From positions 27,338 to 91,337 of the forward strand of contig DAISWG010000004.1 in NCBI GenBank assembly GCA_036826475.1: a DNA stretch of 64,000 bases, written 5' to 3'. The DNA comes from Miltoncostaea sp036826475. Its GTDB lineage: Bacteria; Actinomycetota; Thermoleophilia; Miltoncostaeales; Miltoncostaeaceae. The translations under genes were made by a program, and so were the position numbers. Each line of letters opens with the position of its first letter. Within the stretch, counting starts at the first letter, position 1. A model generated the notes under the pieces. The model saw only the letters and a program-made list of their open reading frames with translations. It was not told the DNA's origin and did not search any database. Of this stretch, positions 47,072 through 56,735 are shown piece by piece.

Positions 47072-50000
47072 GTGACCCTCTCCGCGCCCCCCGCGGGGCA
47101 GAGCCCGGCCCTCGCCCCCTTCCACCCGCTGGTGCGCGACTGGTTCACGCGCGCGTTCGCCGAGCCCACCCGGGCGCAGCAGGAGGGCTGGCCGCCGATC
47201 GCCCGGGGCGACCACACCCTGATCCTGGCGCCCACCGGGTCGGGGAAGACGCTCGCCGCGTTCCTGTGGGCCCTCAACGGGATCGTGGCCGACCGGCTCG
47301 CGGGCCGGGAGCCCGCCCGCCTGCTCTACCTGTCGCCGCTGAAGGCCCTCAACTACGACGTGGAGCGCAACCTGCGCGGGCCCCTGGCGGGCATCGCGGC
47401 CAACGCGGAGCTGGCGGGGCTGGCGGCGCCGGAGGTGAGCGTGGCCGTCCGCACGGGCGACACGCCGCAGAAGGAGCGCCAGCGGATGCTCCGGACCCCG
47501 CCGGACATCCTGATCACCACGCCCGAGAGCCTGTACCTGCTGCTCACGTCGCGGGGGCGGGACATCCTCGCCGGGATCCGGTCGGTGATCATCGACGAGA
47601 TCCACGCCGTCGCCGCCACCAAGCGCGGCGCCCACCTGGCGCTGTCGCTGGAGCGCCTGGAGCGGGTGGTCGCCGGGGACGGCGGCCGCCTCCAGCGCAT
47701 CGGCCTGTCGGCCACCCAGCGCCCGCTCGGCGAGATCGCCCGCTTCCTGGGCGGGCAGGACGCCGAGGGCCGGCCGCGGCCGGTCGAGATCGTGGACGCC
47801 GGGTCGGCGAAGGAGCTCGACCTGGAGGTGATCGTCCCGGTCGAGGACATGCGCGAGCTGGGCCAGCCGCTGGAGCCGGGCACCGAGGATCCCATCGCCG
47901 TCCCGGGGTCGGAGGGACGCCGCCGCTCCATCTGGCCGGCGATGTACCCGGAGCTGCTCGCGCTCGTGAAGGCGCACCGCTCGACGCTGGTGTTCGTGAA
48001 CAACCGCCGCCTGGCGGAGCGGCTGGCCCTGCGGCTCAACGAGCTGGCCGAGGAGGAGGTGGCCCGCGCCCACCACGGCTCGCTGGCCCGCGAGCAGCGG
48101 GTGCTCATCGAGGAGGAGCTCAAGGCGGGGCGGCTGCCGTGCCTCGTCGCCACCAGCAGCCTGGAGCTCGGCATCGACATGGGCGCCGTCGACCTGGTGG
48201 TGCAGGTGGAGAGCCCGCGGAGCGTCGCCCGCGGGATGCAGCGGATCGGCCGTGCCGGTCACCAGGTGGGCGCGCCGAGCCGGGGACGCGTGTTCCCGAA
48301 GTACCGCGGCGACCTGCTCGAGTGCGCCGCCGTGGTGGAGCGGATGCGCCGCGGCGCGATCGAGGAGACCCGGGTCCCGCGCCTCCCCCTCGACGTGCTC
48401 GCCCAGCAGCTGGTGGCGACCTGCGCCGACGGCAGCTGGACGGTGGACGAGCTGGAGGCGCTCGCGAAGGGCGCGTACCCGTTCGCCGAGCTGTCGCGCG
48501 AGCAGCTGGAGGGCGTGCTCGACATGCTCGCCGGCCGCTACCCGTCGGACGAGTTCGCGGAGCTGCGCCCGCGCGTGGTGTGGGACCGCACCGCCGGCAC
48601 CGTCCGCGGGCGCGACGGCGCCCGCGCCCTCGCCGTCCAGAACGCCGGCACCATCCCCGACCGCGGCCTCTACGCGGTGGTGCTGCCCGACGGCGGCCGG
48701 GTGGGCGAGCTGGACGAGGAGATGGTCTACGAGGCGCGCTCGGGCCAGACGTTCATGCTCGGCGCCTCCACGTGGCGCATCGAGGAGATCACCCGCGACC
48801 GCGTGATCGTGACGCCGGCGCCGGGTGCGCCGGGGGCGGTGCCCTTCTGGAAGGGCGAGGGCGTGGGCCGCCCGTTCGAGCTGGGCGAGGCCGTCGGCCG
48901 CCTCGCGCGCGAGCTGGTGACCGCCGGACCCGAGCGGGCGTCGGAGCGGCTGCGCGCCGAGAGCGCCTTCGACCGGCGCGCCGCCACCAACCTGGTCGCG
49001 TACCTGGAGGACCAGGCCGCCGCCACCGGCACCGTCCCCAGCGACCGCGCGATCGTGGTCGAGCGCTTCCGCGACGAGATCGGGGACTGGCGCCTGTGCG
49101 TGCTCACCCCGTTCGGCGCCCGGGTCCACGCCCCGTGGGCGCTCGCCCTGGGGGCGAGGATCCGCGCCGAGACGGGCCAGGAGGCCCACGTCATCTGGGG
49201 CGACGACGGGATCGCGCTGCACCTGCCGGATGCCGATCTGGCCCCCTCCTCCGACGTCGCGCTGATCCCGCCCGACGAGCTGGAGGACCTGGTGCTCGGC
49301 GAGCTCGGCGGGACCGCCCTCTTCGGCGCCCGCTTCCGCGAGAACGCCGGCCGCGCCCTGCTCATCCCGCGTCGCCGGCCCGGGCAGCGCACGCCGCTGT
49401 GGCAGCAGCGCCTGAAGGCGTCGTCGCTGCTCCAGGTGGCCCGCAACTACGGCAGCTTCCCGGTGATCCTGGAGACGTACCGGGAGTGCCTCAACGACTG
49501 GTTCGACCTTCCGGCCCTGCGGGGCGTCCTGACCCGCATCGGGTCGCGCGAGCTGGCGGTGGTGGAGGTCGAGACGCAGACGGCGTCGCCGTTCGCCGGG
49601 TCGCTGCTGTTCGAGTACGTCGCCTCGTACATGTACGAGGACGACACGCCCGCCGCGGAGCGCCGCGCCCAGGCGCTGTCGCTCAACCGCGACCTGCTGC
49701 GCGAGCTGCTGGGCCAGGAGGAGCTGCGCGACCTCATCGACCCGGACGCCCTCGCGCAGATCGAGGCCGACCTGCAGGGCCTCTCGGATCGCGCCCGCGC
49801 GCGCAGCGCCGACGGCCTGCACGACCTGCTGCGGCGGGTCGGCGACCTCGCGGCCGGCGAGATCGCGCTGCGCGTCACCGAGCCCGGCGGGGCCGCCGGG
49901 TTGGTCGACGCCCTGGTGGCCGAGCGCCGGGCGGTGCGGGTGCGCGTGGGCGGAGAGGAGCGCGTGATCGCCGCCGAGGACGCCGGTCGCTACCGCGACG

Positions 50001-51547
50001 CCCTCGGCACCATGACCCCCGCCGGGCTGCCCGACGCGTTCCTGGAGCCGGTCCCGGACGCGCTGCGGACGCTGCTCGCCCGGTACGCCCGCACACGCGG
50101 GCCGTTCCACACCGCCGACCCGGCGGCGCGGTACCAGCTCCCAGCCGGGGCGCTGGAGCCGGTGCTCGGCGCGCTCGAGCGCGACGGGACGCTGGTGCGC
50201 GGCGAGCTGCGCCCCGGCGGATCGGGGCGCGAGTGGTGCGATGCCGAGGTGGTGCGACGGCTCCGCCGCGCGAGCCTGGCGGCGCTGCGCAAGGAGATCG
50301 AGCCCGCCGATCCCCGCGCGCTGGGACGATTCCTGCCCGACTGGCAGCGCATCGACCGCCCGGGCGGCGCGCGCGGCGTCGATGCGCTGCGCGAGGTGCT
50401 CGCCGGCCTCCAGGGCCTGGCGCTGCCGCCCGCCCAGTGGGAGGCCGAGGTGCTCCCGCGGCGGCTCGCCGACCACGGCCCCGCGCGCCTGGACGAGCTG
50501 GCCGCCCGCGGCGAGATCGTGTGGGTGGGGGCCGGCGCCGGGGGCGTGGCCGGCGGGCGGGTCGCGATCTTCTTCCGCGAGGACGCGCCGCTGATCGGCC
50601 CGCCCCCCGCCGACCCGCCGCCGGAGGGGCCCGTGGCCGGAGCGCTGCGGGAGGCGCTCGCCGCCGGGGCGAGCTTCTGGGACGACCTGCTGGTCGCCGC
50701 CGAGGCGCCCCGGGAGGACGTGTTCACCGCGCTGTGGGCGCTCGTCTGGGCCGGGGAGGTCACCAACGACCTGTGGCTGCCCCTGCGGGCGCCACGGCGC
50801 CTGCCGGCCCTCACGCGCCCCGGCGCGGGCGGCGTCCGCCGCCGCCGGGCGGGCGGCGGCCGCGGCGCGCCGTCGGCCGTCGCGGGCCGCTGGTCGCTCG
50901 CCGAGCGCCTGTTCCACGACGCCCCCGCCGCCGACGATCGGCGCCGGATCCTGGCCGAGCTGCTCGTGGAGCGCCACGGGGTGCTCACCCGCTCGGCCGT
51001 GCTGTCGGAGGGGGTCCCCGGCGGATACGCCGCCGTCTATCCCGCGCTGACCGACCTGGAGACCCTCGGGACGGTGCGTCGCGGGTACTTCGTCGCCGGC
51101 CTCGGCGGCGCCCAGTTCGCGATGCCCGGAGCGGTGGAGCGCCTGCGCGACCTCCGCGACGCGCCGCTCGACGGCGACCCCCACGTCCTGGTGCTCGGCG
51201 CCGCCGACCCCGCCCAGCCGTACGGCGCCGCCGCCCCGTGGCCCAGGCGCGAGGGCGCCGCCCGCTCACCCTCGCGCGCCTTCGGGGCCCAGGTGGTGCT
51301 CGTGGACGGCGCGCCGGCGGTCTACCTGGAGCGCGGCGGCAAGAGCCTCCTGACGTTCGACGGCCTGGAGGACGGCCGCCTGGAGCTGGCGGTGCGGGCC
51401 CTGGCCGACTGGATCCTGGCCGACCGCCGCCGACGGGCCGGGATCGAGCGGGTCGACGGCGAGCCCGTGTTCGGCTCGCCCCTCGAGTCGCTGCTGGCCG
51501 ACGCCGGCTTCCGGACCGACCTTCGGGGCATGGTCCTCCGGGCCTGA
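47072..51547 (+). CDS. lhr: Lhr-type superfamily 2 helicase, full length
   Basis: A 1491-aa DEAD/DEAH helicase, about the length of full-size Lhr (roughly 1500 aa). Motifs: Q-like PTRAQQEGWPPIARG (32-46), Walker A APTGSGKT (53-60), DEIHAV (motif II, about 177), GLSATQRP (motif III), SSLELGIDMG (motif V) and QRIGRAGHQ (motif VI). The Lhr core winged helix and a long C-terminal extension with tandem winged helices follow. Lhr is a 3'-5' DNA translocase linked to DNA repair in mycobacteria, where it is induced by DNA damage. GTG 47072 is set by the leaderless TACCAT; a 65-codon in-frame extension upstream is rejected. Confidence 0.92.
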   Translation: MTLSAPPAGQSPALAPFHPLVRDWFTRAFAEPTRAQQEGWPPIARGDHTLILAPTGSGKTLAAFLWALNGIVADRLAGREPARLLYLSPLKALNYDVERNLRGPLAGIAANAELAGLAAPEVSVAVRTGDTPQKERQRMLRTPPDILITTPESLYLLLTSRGRDILAGIRSVIIDEIHAVAATKRGAHLALSLERLERVVAGDGGRLQRIGLSATQRPLGEIARFLGGQDAEGRPRPVEIVDAGSAKELDLEVIVPVEDMRELGQPLEPGTEDPIAVPGSEGRRRSIWPAMYPELLALVKAHRSTLVFVNNRRLAERLALRLNELAEEEVARAHHGSLAREQRVLIEEELKAGRLPCLVATSSLELGIDMGAVDLVVQVESPRSVARGMQRIGRAGHQVGAPSRGRVFPKYRGDLLECAAVVERMRRGAIEETRVPRLPLDVLAQQLVATCADGSWTVDELEALAKGAYPFAELSREQLEGVLDMLAGRYPSDEFAELRPRVVWDRTAGTVRGRDGARALAVQNAGTIPDRGLYAVVLPDGGRVGELDEEMVYEARSGQTFMLGASTWRIEEITRDRVIVTPAPGAPGAVPFWKGEGVGRPFELGEAVGRLARELVTAGPERASERLRAESAFDRRAATNLVAYLEDQAAATGTVPSDRAIVVERFRDEIGDWRLCVLTPFGARVHAPWALALGARIRAETGQEAHVIWGDDGIALHLPDADLAPSSDVALIPPDELEDLVLGELGGTALFGARFRENAGRALLIPRRRPGQRTPLWQQRLKASSLLQVARNYGSFPVILETYRECLNDWFDLPALRGVLTRIGSRELAVVEVETQTASPFAGSLLFEYVASYMYEDDTPAAERRAQALSLNRDLLRELLGQEELRDLIDPDALAQIEADLQGLSDRARARSADGLHDLLRRVGDLAAGEIALRVTEPGGAAGLVDALVAERRAVRVRVGGEERVIAAEDAGRYRDALGTMTPAGLPDAFLEPVPDALRTLLARYARTRGPFHTADPAARYQLPAGALEPVLGALERDGTLVRGELRPGGSGREWCDAEVVRRLRRASLAALRKEIEPADPRALGRFLPDWQRIDRPGGARGVDALREVLAGLQGLALPPAQWEAEVLPRRLADHGPARLDELAARGEIVWVGAGAGGVAGGRVAIFFREDAPLIGPPPADPPPEGPVAGALREALAAGASFWDDLLVAAEAPREDVFTALWALVWAGEVTNDLWLPLRAPRRLPALTRPGAGGVRRRRAGGGRGAPSAVAGRWSLAERLFHDAPAADDRRRILAELLVERHGVLTRSAVLSEGVPGGYAAVYPALTDLETLGTVRRGYFVAGLGGAQFAMPGAVERLRDLRDAPLDGDPHVLVLGAADPAQPYGAAAPWPRREGAARSPSRAFGAQVVLVDGAPAVYLERGGKSLLTFDGLEDGRLELAVRALADWILADRRRRAGIERVDGEPVFGSPLESLLADAGFRTDLRGMVLRA

Positions 51548-51552
51548 CCCGA

Positions 51553-51558
51553 TACCGT
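51553..51558 (+). promoter_or_regulatory. Leaderless -10 element (TACCGT)
   Basis: TACCGT, 7 nt before ATG 51566. Confidence 0.5.
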
Positions 51559-51565
51559 CCCGCGG

Positions 51566-52884
51566 ATGATCAGGATCGTCCGCGCGGCCGTCCTCACCGT
51601 CGCCCTCGCGGCGGCGTCCTCGCCGGCGGCGGCGGCGAGCTGGTCGTCCGTCTCCGGCCTCGTGCCGGGGACGGCGACGGACGCATCCCTCGACGGGGCG
51701 CGCGTGCTGGTGGCGTCGCTCGCCAACGGGCGCCGCGTCGACCTGACCACGATCGCGCACGACCGCGTCGCGCGGCGGCAGACGCTGACCACCGCGGGAC
51801 GCGCCGGCACGGTGCGGTCCCTCCAGGTCGCCCGGCTGCGCGGCGGGCGCGCCCTGGCCGTGTGGCAGGAGCCGGGGACGGTGCGCGCCGCGCTCCGCCC
51901 GTCCGCGGGGGCGCGCTTCGCGCCCGCCGTCACGGTGTCGCGCCACCCCGGCGCGGCGACGGGCGCCGCCATCCGCCCCGTGCTGACGGTCACGCCCACC
52001 GGGGAGGCCGTCGTCGCATGGCTCGGGGGACCGGCGGGCGGGCGCCTGGGGATCCAGGTGGCGACGCTTCCGGCCGGAGGGACGGCGTGGTCCGCCCCGG
52101 CCGACGTCGCGGGGGGGACGCTGCCGCAGATCGCCGGCGCGGGCCTGTCCGCGCCCCTCCCGCCGGCGGCGGCGGCCGACCCGTCCGGCGGCGTCGCGGT
52201 GGCGTGGGCCAGGCGGCGGCCGATCCCGCGCGGGGCGCGGCGGACGTCGTGGCCGCCGTGCGATCACCCGCGGGCGCATGGTCCGCGCCGGTGCGGCACG
52301 GCGGCGGCGGCGCCGGGCTGGGGGTCGCCGCCCCGGCACCGGGAGACGTCGTCGCCGCCTGGCGGGACGGGGCGTGCGTCGACGCCGCAACGCTCCGCGG
52401 CGGCACCGTGACGCCGGCCGAGGTGGCCTGCCGGCCCGCCGCGCTCGTGGGTGGGATCGCCCTGTCGCGGACCACGTTCGGCGCCGTCATCGTGGCGAAC
52501 CAGTTCGTGCGGCAGCCCGTCACGGCCGCCCCCGCCGCGAGCATCGAGGTCGCCACGCGGAGCGCCGCGGGCGCCTGGGCGCCCCCGGTCCCGGCGATCG
52601 CCGGCCCCGCCGACCTGGCCGGCGCCCTCCACGCCACCCGCGACCGCACCGCGGTCCCGGCGACCGTCGCCCGCGGCGCCCAGTTCAACCGGGTGCGCGT
52701 CGCGCTCGTCGGACCCGAGGGCCTCCTCCAGCGCCGCATCGACGGACCCGCCCGGCCCACGCCGCCCCCCCACACCAGCGTCCGCGTCCTCCCCCTCGGC
52801 CCTGGCGCGCGGGTGGCGCTGCTGCTGACGCCCGAGCCGACGCTCAGGTCGTCCCGGGCGAGCATCCTCACCCTCGGTCCCTAG
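51566..52884 (+). pseudogene. Secreted repeat-like protein of unknown function, one frameshift
   Basis: From ATG 51566 the frame encodes a signal peptide (VRAAVLTVALAAASSPAAAA) and beta-rich sequence with recurring VAWLGGPAGGR/AVWQEPG-type segments, suggesting propeller or WxxP repeats. At about 52210 the frame jumps by one base: VAVAWA continues as AADPARGAADVVAAV only if one C is restored in GGGCCAGG. The second part (ending LTPEPTLRSSRASILTLGP) closes at TAG 52884. The corrected product would be about 439 aa. The short C-run suggests sequencing error rather than decay. The TAG shares CTAG with the stop of the convergent kinase gene. Confidence 0.65.
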
Positions 52885-53744
52885 ACGTACCTCGCGAGCG
52901 CCCGGCGGGCCTGCCCGGCGTAGCCGCCGCCGAACAGCACCACGTGGACGAGCAGCGGATACAGCTGCCACAGATCGACCCGGTCGGCGTGGCCGGGCGC
53001 GAGGGGGAACGCCTCGTCGTAGGCGGCGAAGGCGGCGGCGGGGAAGCCGCCGAACAGGCGCATCATCGCCAGGTCGATCTCCCGGTGGCCGCCGTACACG
53101 GCCGGGTCGAGCACCGCCGGGCCGCCCTCGGCGGCGAGGATCGCGTTGCCGCCCCACAGGTCGCCGTGAAGCCGGGCGGGCGGCTCCGGGTCGCCGGCCA
53201 GGTCGGGCAGGCGGGCCGCCAGCCGGTCGAGATCGCCGAGGAACCGGGCGTCGAGCGTCCCGGCGGCCACGGCCTGGCCGGCCATCGGGCGCAGGCGGCG
53301 CTCGACGTAGAACTCCGGCCAGCCGCCGGGGACCGGGTCATTGCGCTGGGGTAGGAGCCCGATGAAGTTGTCGCGGTCCCACCCGAACGCCGCCGCGCCC
53401 GCCCGGTGGAGGGCCGCGAGGCCGCGGCCGAACGCCTGCGGATCGGATGGGCCGGGGGCGATCCACTCGAGCGCCAGGAACCGGGGGGCGCCCGGGTCGT
53501 CGGCGACGGCGAGGACCTCCGGCGTGCGCAGGGCGTCCGCGGCCGCGAGCCACGCGAGGCCGTCGGCCTCCGCCCGGAACACGCCGGCCGGGGCGTCCGG
53601 ATGGTGCTTCACGAACGCCGCCCGCCCGTCGGCCAGCGTCAGTTGCAGCGCCCGGTTGATCGACCCGCCGTGGACGGGGCGCGCCTGCGCCACCGCGGCG
53701 CCCAGGGCCCGCCCCACCGCGGCGGCGAGGGCGTCGGCGCTCAT
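52881..53744 (-). CDS. Fructosamine kinase-family protein
   Basis: A 287-aa APH-fold kinase: PVHGGSINRALQLTLADGR (glycine loop), AAFVKHHPDA (Lys), FLALEWIAPGPSD, FGWDRDNFIGLLPQRND (characteristic of fructosamine kinases), ARLHGDLWGGNAI (HGDLWGGN Brenner motif with catalytic Asp) and AVLDPAVYGGHREIDLAMMRLFGGF. It phosphorylates protein-bound ketosamines as a deglycation repair step, or small aminosugars. ATG overlaps the upstream phosphatase stop (ATGA); fructosamine-kinase and LMW-PTP genes are neighbours in several bacteria, as I recall. Confidence 0.9.
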   Translation of the reverse strand: MSADALAAAVGRALGAAVAQARPVHGGSINRALQLTLADGRAAFVKHHPDAPAGVFRAEADGLAWLAAADALRTPEVLAVADDPGAPRFLALEWIAPGPSDPQAFGRGLAALHRAGAAAFGWDRDNFIGLLPQRNDPVPGGWPEFYVERRLRPMAGQAVAAGTLDARFLGDLDRLAARLPDLAGDPEPPARLHGDLWGGNAILAAEGGPAVLDPAVYGGHREIDLAMMRLFGGFPAAAFAAYDEAFPLAPGHADRVDLWQLYPLLVHVVLFGGGYAGQARRALARYV

Positions 53745-54238
53745 CCCGCCGCGAGCGGCCCGGCGCGCAGCTCCGCGATGAGCCCGGCGCAGGCGCGCTC
53801 CACCATGTCGAGGACCGCGCCGAAGCCCTCCGGGCCGCCGTAGTAGGGGTCCGGCACGGAGCGGTCGCCGCCCGCCTCCGGGTCCCACTCGCGCAGCAGG
53901 TTGACCTTCGCCGCCGCCGCCGCGTCGGGCGCCATGCCGCGCAGGTCGGCGACGTTCTGCGCATCCATCGCGACCACCAGGTCGAAGCGGCCGAAGTCGC
54001 CGGCCCGGAACTGACGCGCACGGCCGTCGAGGACGATCCCGCGCGTCCGCGCCTCCGCGGTGGCGCGCCGGTCGGGCGGCTCGCCGACGTGCCACGACCC
54101 GGTTCCCGCGCTGTCCACCTCCACCCGCCCGTCCAGGCCGGCGCCCGCCAGCAGGTGCCGCATCACCCCCTCGGCCGTCGGCGAGCGGCAGATGTTGCCG
54201 AGGCAGACGAAGCAGATCCGGTAGGGGGACGCGGCTAC
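53741..54238 (-). CDS. Low-molecular-weight protein tyrosine phosphatase, no canonical start codon
   Basis: About 165 aa. The P-loop CLGNICRSPTAEGVM (nucleophilic Cys and Arg) lies near the N-terminus, DSAGTGSWHVGEPPDRRA follows, and the general acid Asp is in VPDPYYGGPEGF. It dephosphorylates phosphotyrosine or acts as an arginine phosphatase; in the adjacent ketosamine context it may handle fructosamine phosphates. No ATG/GTG/TTG precedes the P-loop in frame for about 35 codons; GTA at 54238, overlapping the TAG of the upstream gene, is where a start would be expected. The first internal Met would delete the active site, so a sequencing error or rare start is likely. Confidence 0.85.
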   Translation of the reverse strand, partial: VAASPYRICFVCLGNICRSPTAEGVMRHLLAGAGLDGRVEVDSAGTGSWHVGEPPDRRATAEARTRGIVLDGRARQFRAGDFGRFDLVVAMDAQNVADLRGMAPDAAAAAKVNLLREWDPEAGGDRSVPDPYYGGPEGFGAVLDMVERACAGLIAELRAGPLAAG

Positions 54239-54876
54239 TGCGGCGCCTCGCCGGACGACGCGGCGGCGCGGGCGGCGTCGGCCTCGTCGCGGGTGCGCAG
54301 CTCGTCGCGCAGCTGCCCCTCCCGCCGCTTGTGGCGCCGCCGCGAGTACCACAGGTAGCGCACCCCGACGACCGCGAGCACCCCCACGACCGCCCCGGCC
54401 AGCGTCGCCGCGCGGAAGTACGGGCCCTCGACGTCGAGCGTCCGCTCCCCCGCGTGGGCGGCGCTGCCCGTGCCGAGCACGATGCCGAGCGTGAACAGGT
54501 TGGGCAGCGCCAGCACGACCGCCCCCGCCAGGAACCACGCGCGCAGGCGCCACGACCGGCGCCGCACCAGCGCGAAGCTCAGCACCAGCAGCGGCAGGAA
54601 CGTGAAGACGAAGCCGTAGAACAGCCCCAGGCCCACGCCGGCGGTGCCGCTCCCGTCGACCTGGTCGCCGATCCGGTGCGCCCACCACCGCGGGATGGTC
54701 GCCGCGGCGATGAAGTAGATGACCACCGCCGCCACCAGGATCGCGCCGAGCAGGAGCAGACGCTGCCCCAACGGCTTCTGCGGCGGGCGAGGGGGCGCCG
54801 CCTCGCGCGTCGCGTCGGGCGCCGGGTCGGGCGACCCGCCCTGCGGTGCCTGGCCGGGTGGCGTCTCGTCGCTCAC
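54235..54876 (-). CDS. Multi-pass membrane protein of unknown function
   Basis: A 213-aa protein with a Pro-rich acidic N-terminus (GQAPQGGSPDPAPDATREAA), about four hydrophobic helices (LLLLGAILVAAVVIYFIAAA; LGLFYGFVFTFLPLLVLSFA; WFLAGAVVLALPNLFTLGIV; ATLAGAVVGVLAVVGVRYL) and a highly charged C-terminal tail (SRRRHKRREGQLRDELRTRD). The GTG start sits within GGAGGTG. Known to me only as a hypothetical membrane protein type. Its TAG overlaps the phosphatase's likely start. Confidence 0.65.
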   Translation of the reverse strand: MSDETPPGQAPQGGSPDPAPDATREAAPPRPPQKPLGQRLLLLGAILVAAVVIYFIAAATIPRWWAHRIGDQVDGSGTAGVGLGLFYGFVFTFLPLLVLSFALVRRRSWRLRAWFLAGAVVLALPNLFTLGIVLGTGSAAHAGERTLDVEGPYFRAATLAGAVVGVLAVVGVRYLWYSRRRHKRREGQLRDELRTRDEADAARAAASSGEAPQ

Positions 54877-54949
54877 CTCCGGATCATCGCGCGCGGGACC
54901 GGACGGTGCCAGGCGTGCCGCCCGGCGGCGGCCCGGCCGTCGCCGGAAC

Positions 54950-54955
54950 TACCCT
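54950..54955 (+). promoter_or_regulatory. Leaderless -10 element (TACCCT)
   Basis: TACCCT, 6 nt before GTG 54962. Confidence 0.55.
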
Positions 54956-54961
54956 TCGGGG

Positions 54962-55768
54962 GTGCCCGAGGGACAGGTCAGCCATTCGAACGCCATCCGG
55001 TTCGGCGCGGCGCTCACCGGCCGTCCCCTCGTGCGGGTGGATGCGCCCGAGCCGCGGGTGCGCGACCTGGGCGCGGAGCGCCTGGTGGGCGACGCCGTCA
55101 CCGCGGCCGAGGCCGTCGGCAAGCACCACATCCTGCGCTTCGCGAGCGGCCGGGTGCTCTGGTCGCACCTGATGATGAGCGGGGTCTGGAGGCTCCTGCC
55201 GGCGTCGCGGACGCCCAGCCCCGGGGGGCTGTTCCTGGCCCTCTGGACCACGGACCACGTCGCCGCCCTCTACCGCTGCCCCTCCGTCCGGCTGCTCGAG
55301 CCCGGCGAGCCCCTCCCCCGCGCCCTGCTGACCACCGGCCCCGACCTGCTGGGCGAGGGCGTCGACCCGGGCCGCGCGGCGGCGGAGCGACTGGCCCGGG
55401 TGGAGCCCACACGGCAGTTGGGCGAGGTGCTCATGGACCAGCGCGTCGTGTCGGGGATCGGCAACGTCTACAAGTGCGAGACGTGCTTCCTCACCGGCAT
55501 CGACCCGTGGCGGCCCGTCGGGAGCCTCACCGAGGCCGAGGCGACGGCGATCGGCGCGGAGGCCGCGCGGCTGCTCGACCTGGGGGTGCGGGACCGCGGC
55601 CCCATCCGCACGTGGCGCCCACCGGACGCGCCGCCGTGGAGCCGTGAGCGCACCTGGGTGTACGGCCGCCGGGGGCGCCCCTGCCGGCGCTGCAGCACCC
55701 CCATCCGCTCGCGGGGTCAGGGCGACGCGAACCGCACCACCTACTGGTGCCCCACCTGCCAGACCTGA
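54962..55768 (+). CDS. nei: Fpg/Nei-family DNA glycosylase (endonuclease VIII-like)
   Basis: A 268-aa bifunctional base-excision enzyme. VPEGQVSH places the catalytic Pro2 and Glu3 directly after the initiator. VGKHHILRFASGRVLWSHLMMSG holds the conserved Lys loop, GEVLMDQRVVSGIGNVYKCE is the helix-two-turn-helix, and the C-terminal zinc finger is PCRRCSTPI..WCPTCQT. It excises oxidised pyrimidines and nicks the AP site. The start must be GTG 54962 for Pro2 to be N-terminal, which agrees with the leaderless TACCCT element; this pair validates the leaderless pattern. Confidence 0.93.
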   Translation: MPEGQVSHSNAIRFGAALTGRPLVRVDAPEPRVRDLGAERLVGDAVTAAEAVGKHHILRFASGRVLWSHLMMSGVWRLLPASRTPSPGGLFLALWTTDHVAALYRCPSVRLLEPGEPLPRALLTTGPDLLGEGVDPGRAAAERLARVEPTRQLGEVLMDQRVVSGIGNVYKCETCFLTGIDPWRPVGSLTEAEATAIGAEAARLLDLGVRDRGPIRTWRPPDAPPWSRERTWVYGRRGRPCRRCSTPIRSRGQGDANRTTYWCPTCQT

Positions 55769-55775
55769 CGGGCCC

Positions 55776-56735
55776 TCAGGCGACCAGCGTCGGGTCGTCC
55801 TCGCCGCCCGGGCGGCGGCGGGCCTGGCGCATCACGTAGATCTGCTCGTTGACCTCGGCGCCGATCAGCAGCGACACGCACGTGAGGAACAGGAAGATCA
55901 GGTAGATCGCGGCACCGGCCAGGGCGCCGTAGACGGTCTGGTACTCGTCGAAGTTCTCGATGTAGAGCGCGAAGAGGCGCGTGACCCCCAGCCACAGGGC
56001 CACGCCCAGCAGCGCGCCGGGGGCCGACGCCAGCAGGCGCCGGCGCGGCGCGTTGGGGCCCACGTGGTAGACGGCAAGCGTGAAGAGCAGCAGGCTGGCG
56101 GCGCCGATCAGGTAGAGGAAGCGCCCGGCGACGTTGGGGGCGCCCTTGCCGAAGATCTCCTCGGCCAGGCTGTCCACCAGGCGGGAGCCGCCGATCAGCG
56201 CCAGCGTCGTCGCCACCACCAGGATGCTGGTGGCCAGCGCGATCACCAGGGCGGTCGTCTTCCCGTGCACCCACGGCCGGTGGGGAACGCCGCGCACCCG
56301 GTCGAGCCCCCCGACGAGCGCGCCCATCACGTTCGCTGAGACGTAGAGGGACAGGAACAGGCCGATGGTCAGGAAGAGGGCGGCCTGGCCGGTGTTGTTC
56401 GTGGCCGACCGCAGGGCCGACCGCAGCGTCCCGCGCAGCTCCACCGGGATCGCGTTGTCGGCGTCCGGCGCGAGCAGGTCGTCGAAGGTGTCCGGCTCGG
56501 CGACCAGCCCGATGATCGACACGAGCACGAACATGAACGGCACCGTCGCCAGGAACGCGTTGTACGCGAACTGGCTCGCCACGCCCGTGATGTCGTCGGC
56601 GATGGATCGACGCGTGGCGCCCGCCGCGACGCGCACGAACCACGCCGACACCTGCCGCACGGGGGCGAGCAGGGAGCGCCGGGCCCCGGGGGTCGGGACC
56701 GTGCGCACGTCGGTGTGTGGGCCGTCGGGTGGCAT
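55776..56735 (-). CDS. YihY/BrkB-family inner membrane protein
   Basis: A 319-aa protein with six transmembrane helices and the family opening DDITGVASQFAYNAFLATVPFMFVLVSIIGL (about 46-76). Further on are ALFLTIGLFLSLYVSANVMGAL, the GPNAPRRRLLASAPGALLGVALWL segment and YGALAGAAIYLIFLFLTCVSLLIGAEVN. The role in the envelope is undefined; it was once misnamed ribonuclease BN. ATG 56735 has GAGG about 10 nt upstream. The 288-bp gap to the next gene (56736-57023) shows no gene or clear signal beyond the leaderless element at its end. Confidence 0.9.
   Translation of the reverse strand: MPPDGPHTDVRTVPTPGARRSLLAPVRQVSAWFVRVAAGATRRSIADDITGVASQFAYNAFLATVPFMFVLVSIIGLVAEPDTFDDLLAPDADNAIPVELRGTLRSALRSATNNTGQAALFLTIGLFLSLYVSANVMGALVGGLDRVRGVPHRPWVHGKTTALVIALATSILVVATTLALIGGSRLVDSLAEEIFGKGAPNVAGRFLYLIGAASLLLFTLAVYHVGPNAPRRRLLASAPGALLGVALWLGVTRLFALYIENFDEYQTVYGALAGAAIYLIFLFLTCVSLLIGAEVNEQIYVMRQARRRPGGEDDPTLVA

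Noticed and set aside
47009..51184. 1391-aa open frame antisense to lhr
   Set aside because: Arg/Gly/Ala-rich mirror of a confirmed helicase gene with no family motif; typical third-position GC shadow.
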